From: Branchiostoma floridae
Taxonomy: Eukaryota; Chordata; Leptocardii; Amphioxiformes; Branchiostomatidae
Assembly (NCBI RefSeq): GCF_000003815.2
Contig: NC_049982.1
Span: forward strand, 26,526,041-26,590,040
Direction: 5' to 3'
Length of the DNA: 64,000 nucleotides
Shown: in pieces, positions 53,475 through 64,000 of the stretch
Position numbering within the stretch: the stretch's first letter is position 1
Layout: each line of letters begins with the position of its first letter
Program-made: the position numbers and the translations under genes
The notes under the pieces: generated by a model
Seen by the model: the letters and a program-made list of their open reading frames with translations, nothing else
What the model was told of the DNA's origin: nothing
Database searches by the model: none

Positions 53475-56400
53475 ATCACCCTACCCGTTGCCGTGACAGT
53501 CGCTGCTTTGGAAATGGAGCTAGCGGTTGCGACTAAATAGAGTCCGTATGTCCAAGAATATCTCGAGAAGGAAGTATGCTAACATTTTGTGGTTTTCATC
53601 TTTCAATTCCTTATTAAGTGACCTTTCCAACCATACCAAGTTTGTTGGGCCAGAACTTGAACCCTAAGTTTTAATTGCGACATATTTCGTCCCCCTACCC
53701 TGTGTCGTGACAGGCTGTTTAAGCGGAGCTAGCGGTTGCGCCTAAATAGAGTCCGTATGTCCAAGAATATCTCGAGAAGGAAGTATGCTAACATTTTGCG
53801 GTTTTCATCTTTCAATTCCTTACTAAGCGACCTTTCCAACCATACCAAGTTTGTTGGGCCGGAACTTAAACCCTAAGCTACAATCGCGTTATTAAGTCAT
53901 CACCCTACCCGTTGCCGTGACAGTCGCTGCTTTGAAAATGGAGCTAGCGGTTGCGCTTAAATAGAGTTCGTATGTCCACGAATATCTCGAGAAGGAAGTA
54001 TGCTAACATTTTGCGGTTTTCATCTTTCAATTCCTTATCAAAGGACCTTTCCAATCATACCAAATTTGTCGGGCCGGAACTTAAACCCTAAGCTACAATC
54101 GCGTTATTAAGTCATCACCCTACCCGTTGCCGTGACAGTCGCTGCTTTGGAAATGGAGCTAGCGGTTGCGCCTAAATAGAGTCCGTATGTCCAAGAATAT
54201 CTCGAGAAGGAAGTATGCTAACATTTTGCGGTTTTCATCTTTCAATTTCTTATTAAGTGACCTTTCCAACCATACCAAGTTTGTTGGGCCATAACTTGAA
54301 CCTTAAGCTACAATCGCGTTATTAAGTCATCACCCTACCCGTTGCCGTGACAGTCGCTGCTTTGAAAATGGAGCTAGCGGTTGCGCCTAAATAGAGTCCG
54401 TATGTCCAAGAATATCTCGAGAAGGAAGTATGCTAACATTTTGCGGTTTTCATCTTTCAATTTCTTATTAAGTGACCTTTCCAACCATACCAAGTTTGTC
54501 GGGCCGGAACTTAAACCCTAAGCTACAATCGCGTTATTAAGTCATCACCCTACCCGTTGCCGTGACAGTCGCTGCTTTGAAATAGGAGCTAGCGGTTGCG
54601 CTTAAATAGAGTTCGTATGTCCAAGAATATCTCGAGAAGGAAGTATGCTAACATTTTGCGGTTTTCATCTTTCAATTTCTTACTAAGCGACCTTTCCAAC
54701 CATACCAAGTTTGTTGGGCCGGAACTTAAACCCTAAGTTTTAATTGCGACATTAAGACGTCCCCCTACCCTGTGTCGTGACAGGCTGTGTTAGCGGAGCT
54801 AGCGGTTGCGCCTAAATAGAGTCCGTATGTCCAAGAATATCTCGAGAAGGAAGTATGCTAACATTTTGCGATTTTCATCTTTCAATTCCTTACTAAGGGC
54901 CCTTTCCAACCGTACCAAGTTTGTTGGGCCAGAACTTGAACCCTAAGTTTTAATTGCGACATATTTCGTCCCCCTACCCTGTGTCGTGACAGGCTGTTTA
55001 AGCGGAGCTAGCGGTTGCGCCTAAATAGAGTCCGTATGTCCAAGAATATCTCGAGAAGGAAGTATGCTAACATTTTGCGGTTTTCATCTTTCAATTTCTT
55101 ACTAAGCGACCTTTCCAACCATACCAAGTTTGTCGGGCCGAAACTTAAACCCTAAGCTACAATCGCGTTATTAAGTCATCACCCTACCCGTTGCCGTGAC
55201 AGTCGCTGCTTTGGAAATGGAGCTAGCGGTTGCGCCTAAATAGAGTCCGTATGTCCAAGAATATCTCGAGAAGGAAGTATGCTAACATTTTGCGGTTTTC
55301 ATCTTTCAATTCCTTATCAAAGGACCTTTCCAATCATACCAAATTTGTCGGGCCGGAACTTAAACCCTAAGCTACAATCGCGTTATTAAGTTATCACCCT
55401 ACCCGTTGACGTGACAGTCGCTGCTTTGGAAATGGAGCTAGCGGTTGCGCCTAAATAGAGTCCGTATGTCCAAGAATATCTCGAGAAGGAAGTATGCTAA
55501 CATTTTGCGGTTTTCATCTTTCAATTCCTTACTAAGCGACCTTTCCAACCATACCAAGTTTGTCGGGCCGGAACTTAAACCCTAAGCTACAATCGCGTTA
55601 TTAAGTCATCACCCTACCCGTGCCGTGACAGTCGCTGCTTTGAAAATGGAGCTAGCGGTTGCGCCTAAATAGAGGTCGGATGTCCACCAATATCTCGAGA
55701 AGGGAGAATGCTAACATTTTGCGGTTTTCATCTTTCAATTCCTTACTAAGCGACCTTTCCAACCATACCAAGTTTGTTGGGCCGGAACTTAAACCCTAAG
55801 CTACAATCGCGTTATTAAGTCATCACCCTACCCGTTGCCGTGACAGTCGCTGCTTTGAAAATGGAGCTAGCGGTTGCGCTTAAATAGAGTTCGTATGTCC
55901 AAGAATATCTCGAGAAGGAAGTATGCTAACATTTTGCGGTTTTCATCTTTCAATTCCTTACTAAGCGACCTTTCCAACCATACCAAGTTTGTCGGGCCGG
56001 AACTTAAACCCTAAGCTACAATCGCGTTATTAAATCACCCTACTCGCTGCCGTGACAGTCGCTGCTTTGAAAAAGGAGCTAGCGGCTGCTCTTAAATAGA
56101 GTTCGTATGTCTACCAATATCTCGAGAAGGAAGTATGCTAACATTTTGCGGTTTTCATCTTTCAATTCCTTACACTAAGGGCCCTTTCCAACCATACCAA
56201 GTTTGTTGGGCCGGAACTTGAACCCTAAGCTACAATCGCGTTATTAAGTCATCACCCTACCCGTTGCCGTGACAGTCGCTGCTTTGAAAATGGAGCTAGC
56301 GGTTGCGCTTAAATAGAGTTCGTATGTCCAAGAATATCTCGAGAAGGAAGTATGCTAACATTTTGCGGTTTTCATCTTTCAATTTCTTACTAAGCGACCT

Positions 56401-59400
56401 TTCCAACCATACCAAGTTTGTCGGGCCGGAACTTAAACCCTAAGCTACAATCGCGTTATTAAGTCATCACCCTACCCGTTGCCGTGACAGTCGCTGCTTT
56501 GAAAATGGAGCTAGCGGTTGCGCTTAAATAGAGTTCGTATGTCCAAGAATATCTCGAGAAGGAAGTATGCTAACATTTTGCGGTTTTCATCTTTCAATTC
56601 CTTACTAAGCGACCTTTCCAACCATACCAAGTAAGTTGGGCCGGAACTTAAACCCTAAGCTACAATCGCGTTATTAAGTCATCACCCTACCCGTTGCCGT
56701 GACAGTCGCTGCTTTGAAAATGGAGCTAGCGGTTGCGCTTAAATAGAGTTCGTATGTCCAAGAATATCTCGAGAAGGAAGTATGCTAACATTTTGCGGTT
56801 TTCATCTTTCAATTTCTTACTAAGCGACCTTTCCAACCATACCAAGTTTGTCGGGCCGGAACTTAAACCCTAAGCTACAATCGCGTTATTAAGTCATCAC
56901 CCTACCCGTTGCCGTGACAGTCGCTGCTTTGAAAATGGAGCTACCCGTTGCCGCTGAAATAGAGTTCGCATGTCCACGACAATCTCGAGAAGGAAGTACG
57001 CTAACATTTTGCGGTTTTCATCTTTCAATTCCTTACTAAGCGACCTTTCCAACCATACCAAGTTTGTCGGGCCGGAACATAAACCCTAAGTTTTAATTGC
57101 GACATTAAGACGTCCCCCTACCCTGTGTCGTGCAGGCTGTGTTAGCGGAGCTAGCGGTTGCGCCTAAATAGAGTCCGTATGTCCAAGAATATCTCGAGAA
57201 GGAAGTATGCTAACATTTTGCGATTTTCATCTTTCAATTCCTTACTAAGCGACCTTTCCAACCGTACCAAGTTTGTTGGGCCAGAACTTGAACCCTAAGC
57301 TTAAATTGCGACATATTTCGTCCCCCTACCCTTTGTCGTGACAGGCTGTTTAAGCGGAGCTAGCGGTTGCGCCTAAATAGAGTCCGTATGTCCAAGAATA
57401 TCTCGAGAAGGAAGTATGCTAACATTTTGCGGTTTTCATCTTTCAATTTCTTACTAAGCGAACTTTCCAACCATACCAAGTTTGTCGGGCCGAAACTTAA
57501 ACCCTAAGCTACAATCGCGTTATTAAGTCATCACCCTACCCGTTGCCGTGACAGTCGCTGCTTTGGAAATGGAGCTAGCGGTTGCGCCTAAATAGAGTCC
57601 GTATGTCCAAGAATATCTCGAGAAGGAAGTATGCTAACATTTTGCGGTTTTCATCTTTAAATTTCTTACTAAGCGACCTTTCCAACCATACCAAGTTTGT
57701 CGGGCCGGAACTTAAACCCTAAGCTACAATCGCGTTATTAAGTCATCACCCTACCCGTTGCCGTGACAGTCGCTGCTTTGAAAATGGAGCTAGCGGTTGC
57801 GCCTAAATAGAGTTCGTATGTCCACGAATATCTCGAGAAGGAAGTATGCTAACATTTTGCGGTTTTCATATTTCAATTCCTTACTAAGCGACCTTTCCAA
57901 CCATACCAAGTTTGTCGGGCCGGAACTTAAACCCTAAGCTACAATCACGTTATTAATTCATCACCCTTCCCGTTGCCGTGACAGTCGCTGCTTTGGAAAT
58001 GGAGCTAGCGGTTGCGCCTAAATAGAGTCCGTATGTCCAAGAATATCTCGAGAAGGACGTATGCTAACATTTTGCGGTTTTCATCTTTCAATTCCTTATC
58101 AAGGGACCTTTCCAATCATACCAAGTTTGTCGGGCCGGAACTTAAAGCCTAAGCTACAATCGCGTTATTAAGTCATCACCCTAACCGTTGCCGTGACAGT
58201 CGCTGCTTTGGAAATGGAGCTAGCGGTTGCGCCTAAATAGAGTCGGTATGTCCAAGAATATCTCGAGAAGGAAGTATGCTAACATTTTGCGGTTTTCATC
58301 TTTCAATTCCTTACTAAGCGACCTTTCCAACCATACCAAGTTTGTCGGGCCGGAACTTAAACCCTAAGCTACAATCGCGTTATTAAGTCATCACCCTACC
58401 CGTTGCCGTGACAGTCGCTGCTTTGAAAATGGAGCTAGCGGTGGCGCCTAAACAGGGCCGGTATACTCAAGAATATCTCAAGAAGGAAGTATGCTAACAT
58501 TTTGCGGTTTTCATCTTTCAATTCCTTACTAAGCGACCTTTCCAACCATACCAAGTTTGTCGGGCCGGAACTTAAACCCTAAGCTACAATCGCGTTATTA
58601 AGTCATCACCCTACCCGTTGCCGTGACAGTCGCTGCTTTGAAAATGGAGCTAGCGGTGGCGCCTAAACAGGGCCGGTATACTCAAGAATATCTCAAGAAG
58701 GAAGTATGCTAACATTTTGCGGTTTTCATCTTTCAATTCCTTACTAAGCGACCTTTCCAACCATACCAAGTTTGTCGGGCCGGAACTTAAACCCTAAGCT
58801 ACAATCGCGTTATTAAGTCATCACCCTACCCGTTGCCGTGACAGTCGCTGCTTTGAAAATGGAGCTAGCGGTGGCGCCTAAACAGGGCCGGTATACTCAA
58901 GAATATCTCAAGAAGGAAGTATGCTAACATTTTGCGGTTTTCATCTTTCAATTCCTTACTAAGCGACCTTTCCAACCATACCAAGTTTGTCGGGCCGGAA
59001 CTTAAACCCTAAGCTACAATCGCGTTATTAAGTCATCACCCTACCCGTTGCCGTGACAGTCGCTGCTTTGAAAATGGAGCTAGCGGTGGTCGCGCTAAAC
59101 AGGGCCGGTATACTCCAAGAATATCTCAGAGAAGGAAGTATGCTAACATTTTGCGGGTTTCATCTTTCAATTCCTTACTAAGCGACCTTTCCAACCATAC
59201 CAAGTTTGTCTGGGCCGGAACTTAAACCCTAAGCTACAATCGCGTTATTAAGTCATCACCCTACCCGTTGCCGTGACAGTCGCTGCTTTGAAAATGGAGC
59301 TAGCGGTTGCGCTTAGATAGAGTTCGTATGTCCAAGAATATCTCGAGAAGGAAGTATGCTAACATTTTGCGGTTTTCATCTTTCAATTCCTTACTAAGCG

Positions 59401-60641
59401 ACCTTTCCAACCATACCAAGTTTGCTGGGCCGGAACTTAAACCCTAAGCTACAATCGCGTTATTAAGTCATCACCCTACCCGTTGCCGTGACAGTCGCTG
59501 CTTTGAAAATGGAGCTAGCGGTTGCGCTTAAATAGAGTTCGTATGTCCAAGAATATCTCGAGAAGGAAGTATGCTAACATTTTGCGGTTTTCATCTTTCA
59601 ATTCCTTACTAAGCGACCTTTCCAACCATACCAAGTTTGCTGGGCCGGAACTTAAACCCTAAGCTACAATCGCGTTATTAAGTCATCACCCTACCCGTTG
59701 CCGTGACAGTCGCTGCTTTGAAAATGGAGCTAGCGGTTGCGCTTAAATAGAGTTCGTATGTCCAAGAATATCTCGAGAAGGAAGTATGCTAACATTTTGC
59801 GGTTTTCATCTTTCAATTCCTTACTAAGCGACCTTTCCAACCATACCAAGTTTGCTGGGCCGGAACTTAAACCCTAAGCTACAATCGCGTTATTAAGTCA
59901 TCACCCTACCCGTTGCCGTGACAGTCGCTGCTTTGAAAATGGAGCTAGCGGTGGCGCCTAAACAGGGCCGGTATACTCAAGAATATCTCAAGAAGGAAGT
60001 ATGCTAACATTTTGCGGTTTTCATCTTTCAATTCCTTACTAAGCGACCTTTCCAACCATACCAAGTTTGTCGGGCCGGAACTTAAACCCTAAGCTACAAT
60101 CGCGTTATTAAGTCATCACCCTACCCGTTGCCGTGACAGTCGCTGCTTTGAAAATGGAGCTAGCGGTGGCGCCTAAACAGGGCCGGTATACTCAAGAATA
60201 TCTCAAGAAGGAAGTATGCTAACATTTTGCGGTTTTCATCTTTCAATTCCTTACTAAGCGACCTTTCCAACCATACCAAGTTTGTCGGGCCGGAACTTAA
60301 ACCCTAAGCTACAATCGCGTTATTAAGTCATCACCCTACCCGTTGCCGTGACAGTCGCTGCTTTGAAAATGGAGCTAGCGGTGGCGCCTAAACAGGGCCG
60401 GTATACTCAAGAATATCTCAAGAAGGAAGTATGCTAACATTTTGCGGTTTTCATCTTTCAATTCCTTACTAAGCGACCTTTCCAACCATACCAAGTTTGT
60501 CGGGCCGGAACTTAAACCCTAAGCTACAATCGCGTTATTAAGTCATCACCCTACCCGTTGCCGTGACAGTCGCTGCTTTGAAAATGGAGCTAGCGGTTGC
60601 GCTTGAATAGAGTTCGTATGTCCAAGAATATCTCGAGAAGG

Positions 60642-60921
60642 NNNNNNNNNNNNNNNNNNNNNNNNNNNNNNNNNNNNNNNNNNNNNNNNNNNNNNNNNNN
60701 NNNNNNNNNNNNNNNNNNNNNNNNNNNNNNNNNNNNNNNNNNNNNNNNNNNNNNNNNNNNNNNNNNNNNNNNNNNNNNNNNNNNNNNNNNNNNNNNNNNN
60801 NNNNNNNNNNNNNNNNNNNNNNNNNNNNNNNNNNNNNNNNNNNNNNNNNNNNNNNNNNNNNNNNNNNNNNNNNNNNNNNNNNNNNNNNNNNNNNNNNNNN
60901 NNNNNNNNNNNNNNNNNNNNN
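60642..60921. other. Assembly gap (280 N) within the satellite
   Basis: Landmark distance 437 bp (60560 to 60997), close to two monomers; gap length roughly preserves phase. Confidence 1.
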
Positions 60922-63900
60922 CCAACCATACCAAGTTTGTCGGGCCGGAACTTAAACCCTAAGCTACAATCGCGTTATTAAATCACCCTACCAGTTGCCG
61001 CGATAGTCGCTGCTTTGAAAATGAAGCTAGCAGCTGCTCTTCAATAGAGTACGTATGACCTAGAATATCTCGAGAAGGAAGTATGCTAACATTTTGCGGT
61101 TTTCATCTTTCAATTCCTTACTAAGCGACCTTTCCAACCATACCAAGTTTGTTGGGCCGGAACTTAAACCCTAAGCTACAATCGCGTTATTAAGTCATCA
61201 CCCTACCCGTTGCCGTGACAGTCGCTGCTTTGAAAATGGAGCTAGCGGTTGCGCTTAAATAGAGTTCGTATGTCCAAGAATATCTCGAGAAGGAAGTATG
61301 CTAACATTTTGCGGTTTTCATCTTTCAATTCCTTACTAAGCGACCTTTCCAACCATACCAAGTTTGTCGGGCCGGAACTTAAACCCTAAGCTACAATCGC
61401 GTTATTAAGTCATCACCCTACCCGTTGCCGTGACAGTCGCTGCTTTTGAAAATGGAGCCTAGCGGTTGCGCTTAAATAGAGTTCGTATGTCCAAGAATAT
61501 CTCGAGAAGGAAGTATGCTAACATTTTGCGGTTTTCATCTTTCAATTCCTTACTAAGCGACCTTTCCAACCATACCAAGTTTGCTGGGCCGGAACTTAAA
61601 CCCTAAGCTACAATCGCGTTATTAAGTCATCACCCTACCCGTTGCCGTGACAGTCGCTGCTTTGAAAATGGAGCTAGCGGTTGCGCTTAAATAGAGTTCG
61701 TATGTCCAAGAATATCTCGAGAAGGAAGTATGCTAACATTTTGCGGTTTTCATCTTTCAATTCCTTACTAAGCGACCTTTCCAACCATACCAAGTTTGCT
61801 GGGCCGGAACTTAAACCCTAAGCTACAATCGCGTTATTAAGTCATCACCCTACCCGTTGCCGTGACAGTCGCTGCTTTGAAAATGGAGCTAGCGGTTGCG
61901 CTTAAATAGAGTTCGTATGTCCAAGAATATCTCGAGAAGGAAGTATGCTAACATTTTGCGGTTTTCATCTTTCAATTCCTTACTAAGCGACCTTTCCAAC
62001 CATACCAAGTTTGCTGGGCCGGAACTTAAACCCTAAGCTACAATCGCGTTATTAAGTCATCACCCTACCCGTTGCCGTGACAGTCGCTGCTTTGAAAATG
62101 GAGCTAGCGGTTGCGCTTAAATAGAGTTCGTATGTCCAAGAATATCTCGAGAAGGAAGTATGCTAACATTTTGCGGTTTTCATCTTTCAATTCCTTACTA
62201 AGCGACCTTTCCAACCATACCAAGTTTGCTGGGCCGGAACTTAAACCCTAAGCTACAATCGCGTTATTAAGTCATCACCCTACCCGTTGCCGTGACAGTC
62301 GCTGCTTTGAAAATGGAGCTAGCGGTTGCGCTTAAATAGAGTTCGTATGTCCAAGAATATCTCGAGAAGAAAGTATGCTAACATTTTGCGGTTTTCATCT
62401 TTCAATTCCTTACTAAGCGACCTTTCCAACCATACCAAGTTTGCTGGGCCGGAACTTAAACCCTAAGCTACAATCGCGTTATTAAGTCATCACCCTACCC
62501 GTTGCCGTGACAGTCGCTGCTTTGAAAATGGAGCTAGCGGTTGCGCTTAAATAGAGTTCGTATGTCCAAGAATATCTCGAGAAGGAAGTATGCTAACATT
62601 TTGCGGTTTTCATCTTTCAATTCCTTACTAAGCGACCTTTCCAACCATACCAAGTTTGCTGGGCCGGAACTTAAACCCTAAGCTACAATCGCGTTATTAA
62701 GTCATCACCCTACCCGTTGCCGTGACAGTCGCTGCTTTGAAAATGGAGCTAGCGGTTGCGCTTAAATAGAGTTCGTATGTCCAAGAATATCTCGAGAAGG
62801 AAGTATGCTAACATTTTGCGGTTTTCATCTTTCAATTCCTTACTAAGCGACCTTTCCAACCATACCAAGTTTGCTGGGCCGGAACTTAAACCCTAAGCTA
62901 CAATCGCGTTATTAAGTCATCACCCTACCCGTTGCCGTGACAGTCGCTGCTTTGAAAATGGAGCTAGCGGTTGCGCTTAAATAGAGTTCGTATGTCCAAG
63001 AATATCTCGAGAAGGAAGTATGCTAACATTTTGCGGTTTTCATCTTTCAATTCCTTACTAAGCGACCTTTCCAACCATACCAAGTTTGCTGGGCCGGAAC
63101 TTAAACCCTAAGCTACAATCGCGTTATTAAGTCATCACCCTACCCGTTGCCGTGACAGTCGCTGCTTTGAAAATGGAGCTAGCGGTTGCGCTTAAATAGA
63201 GTTCGTATGTCCAAGAATATCTCGAGAAGGAAGTATGCTAACATTTTGCGGTTTTCATCTTTCAATTCCTTACTAAGCGACCTTTCTAACCATACCAAGT
63301 TTGTCGGGCCGGAACTTAAACCCTAAGCTACAATCGCGTTATTAAGTCATCACCCTACCCGTTGCCGTGACAGTCGCTGCTTTGAAAATGGAGCTAGCGG
63401 TTGCGCTTAAATAGAGTTCGTATGTCCAAGAATATCTCGAGAAGGAAGTATGCTAACATTTTGCGGTTTTCATCTTTCAATTCCGTACTAAGCGACCTTT
63501 CCAACCATACCAAGTTTGTCGGGCCGGAACTTAAACCCTAAGCTACAATCGCGTTATTAGATCACCCTACCCGTTGCCGTGACAGTCGCTGCTTTGAAAA
63601 TGGAGCTAGCGGTTGCGCTTAAATAGAGTTCGTATGTCCAAGAATATCTCGAGAAGGAAGTATGCTAACATTTTGCGGTTATCATCTTCCTGCTCCTTAC
63701 TAAGCGACCTTTTTAACCATACCAAGTTTGTTGGGCCGGAACTTGATCCCTACGCTACTATCGCGTTATTAAGTCATCACCCTACCCGTTGCCGAGACAG
63801 TCGCTGCTTTGAAAATGGAGCTAGCGGCTGCGCTTGACTAGAGGTCGTATGTCCTAGAATATCTCGAGAAGGAAGTATGCTAACATTTTGCGGTTGTCCT

Positions 63901-64000
63901 CCTTCAATTCCGTACTACGTGACCTTTCCAACCATACCACCCTTGTGGGGCCGATAATTCAACCCTAATCTACTATCGCGTCATTAAGTCATCACCCCAC

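Larger units (their letters stand above)
49280..64000. repeat. Satellite array, 215-bp monomer
   Basis: GCCGTGACAGTCGCTGCTTT recurs at 49280, 49495, 49710 and 49925, then with small changes throughout (spacing 215, sometimes 205-214). About 60 monomers fit, allowing for two gaps and one LINE. Each monomer holds GAGCTAGCGGTTGCGC, TCGAGAAGGAAGTATGCTAA, CATTTTGCGGTTTTCATCTT and CTTAAACCCTAAGC. Subfamilies: A (GCTACAATCGCGTTATTAAG, most units); B (GTTTTAATTGCGACATATTT); C (GGTGGCGCCTAAACAGGGCC, 58440-59090 and 59948-60410); D (CAAGTTTGCTGGGCC, about 59420-59850 and 61580-63085). The final two to three monomers (from about 63670) are more mutated, suggesting the array edge is near. There is no coding potential. 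Whether it is centromeric, subtelomeric or interstitial cannot be told. Confidence 0.97.

Noticed and set aside
49280-64000. CENP-B-box-like motif in the satellite monomer
   Set aside because: I compared the CCCGTTGCCGTGAC stretch with the box pattern; the required T and CGAA positions do not match.
49280-64000. Telomere-like motif TAAACCCTAA in each monomer
   Set aside because: It occurs once per 215-bp monomer and never in tandem, so it does not indicate telomeric sequence.

Overview
The window is eukaryotic nuclear DNA from an intron-rich, transposon-rich animal. Coding sequence is sparse and split into short exons with GT/AG junctions. Two receptor exons and a set of kinase exons are recognisable, and most of the rest is repeats. 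The repeat mix (tRNA-derived SINEs, LINE 3' ends finishing in ATTC repeats, many short inverted-repeat elements, long minisatellites) and the exon structure suggest a marine invertebrate deuterostome, most likely amphioxus. The species call is inference.

1-8.4 kb: dispersed repeats. These include a tRNA-derived SINE, a 719-bp element with perfect 13-bp terminal inverted repeats, a foldback element, and a 966-bp piggyBac-like MITE at 7381-8346.

8.8-27.4 kb (minus strand): three partial, decayed copies of a haspin-type protein kinase locus. The glycine-rich-loop exon is present twice in full (9226-9321 and 15492-15587) and once as a stump (27375-27386). The next exon is present three times. 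The intervals hold a repeated exon of about 210 bp of unknown identity (at least seven copies), a 72-bp in-frame minisatellite, MITEs and L1-like debris. The haspin copies carry a stop, a lost splice site, an 11-bp deletion or an insertion, so none looks intact here.

22.8-30 kb (mostly minus strand): fragments of an L1/Tx1-like LINE (endonuclease, reverse transcriptase, a coiled-coil stretch) and two copies of a zinc-knuckle Gag/ORF1-like fragment.

30-41 kb: tandem structures. There is a 158-bp repeat, a 674-bp duplication carrying CCAAT and TATA boxes in both copies, 27-bp and 41-bp minisatellites, and a roughly 2.5-kb region bounded by inverted arms of about 190 bp with a hAT-like element inside.

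41-43.3 kb (minus strand): two consecutive exons of a Cys-loop (GABA-A-type) receptor subunit. Just downstream of the second exon lie about six tandem 43-bp copies of its own 3' end, including the splice donor.

45-49 kb: 3' ends of two other LINEs, a degenerate 55-bp repeat, and assembly gaps.

49.3-64 kb: a satellite array with a 215-bp monomer (about 60 monomers including gaps). It contains subfamilies, locally homogenised blocks, and one 5'-truncated CR1/L2-like LINE (51605-53474) inserted with neither duplication nor loss of target bases. The array continues beyond the window, though the last monomers are more divergent.

No complete host gene is present. Most open frames above 60 codons look like chance or repeat-derived frames.
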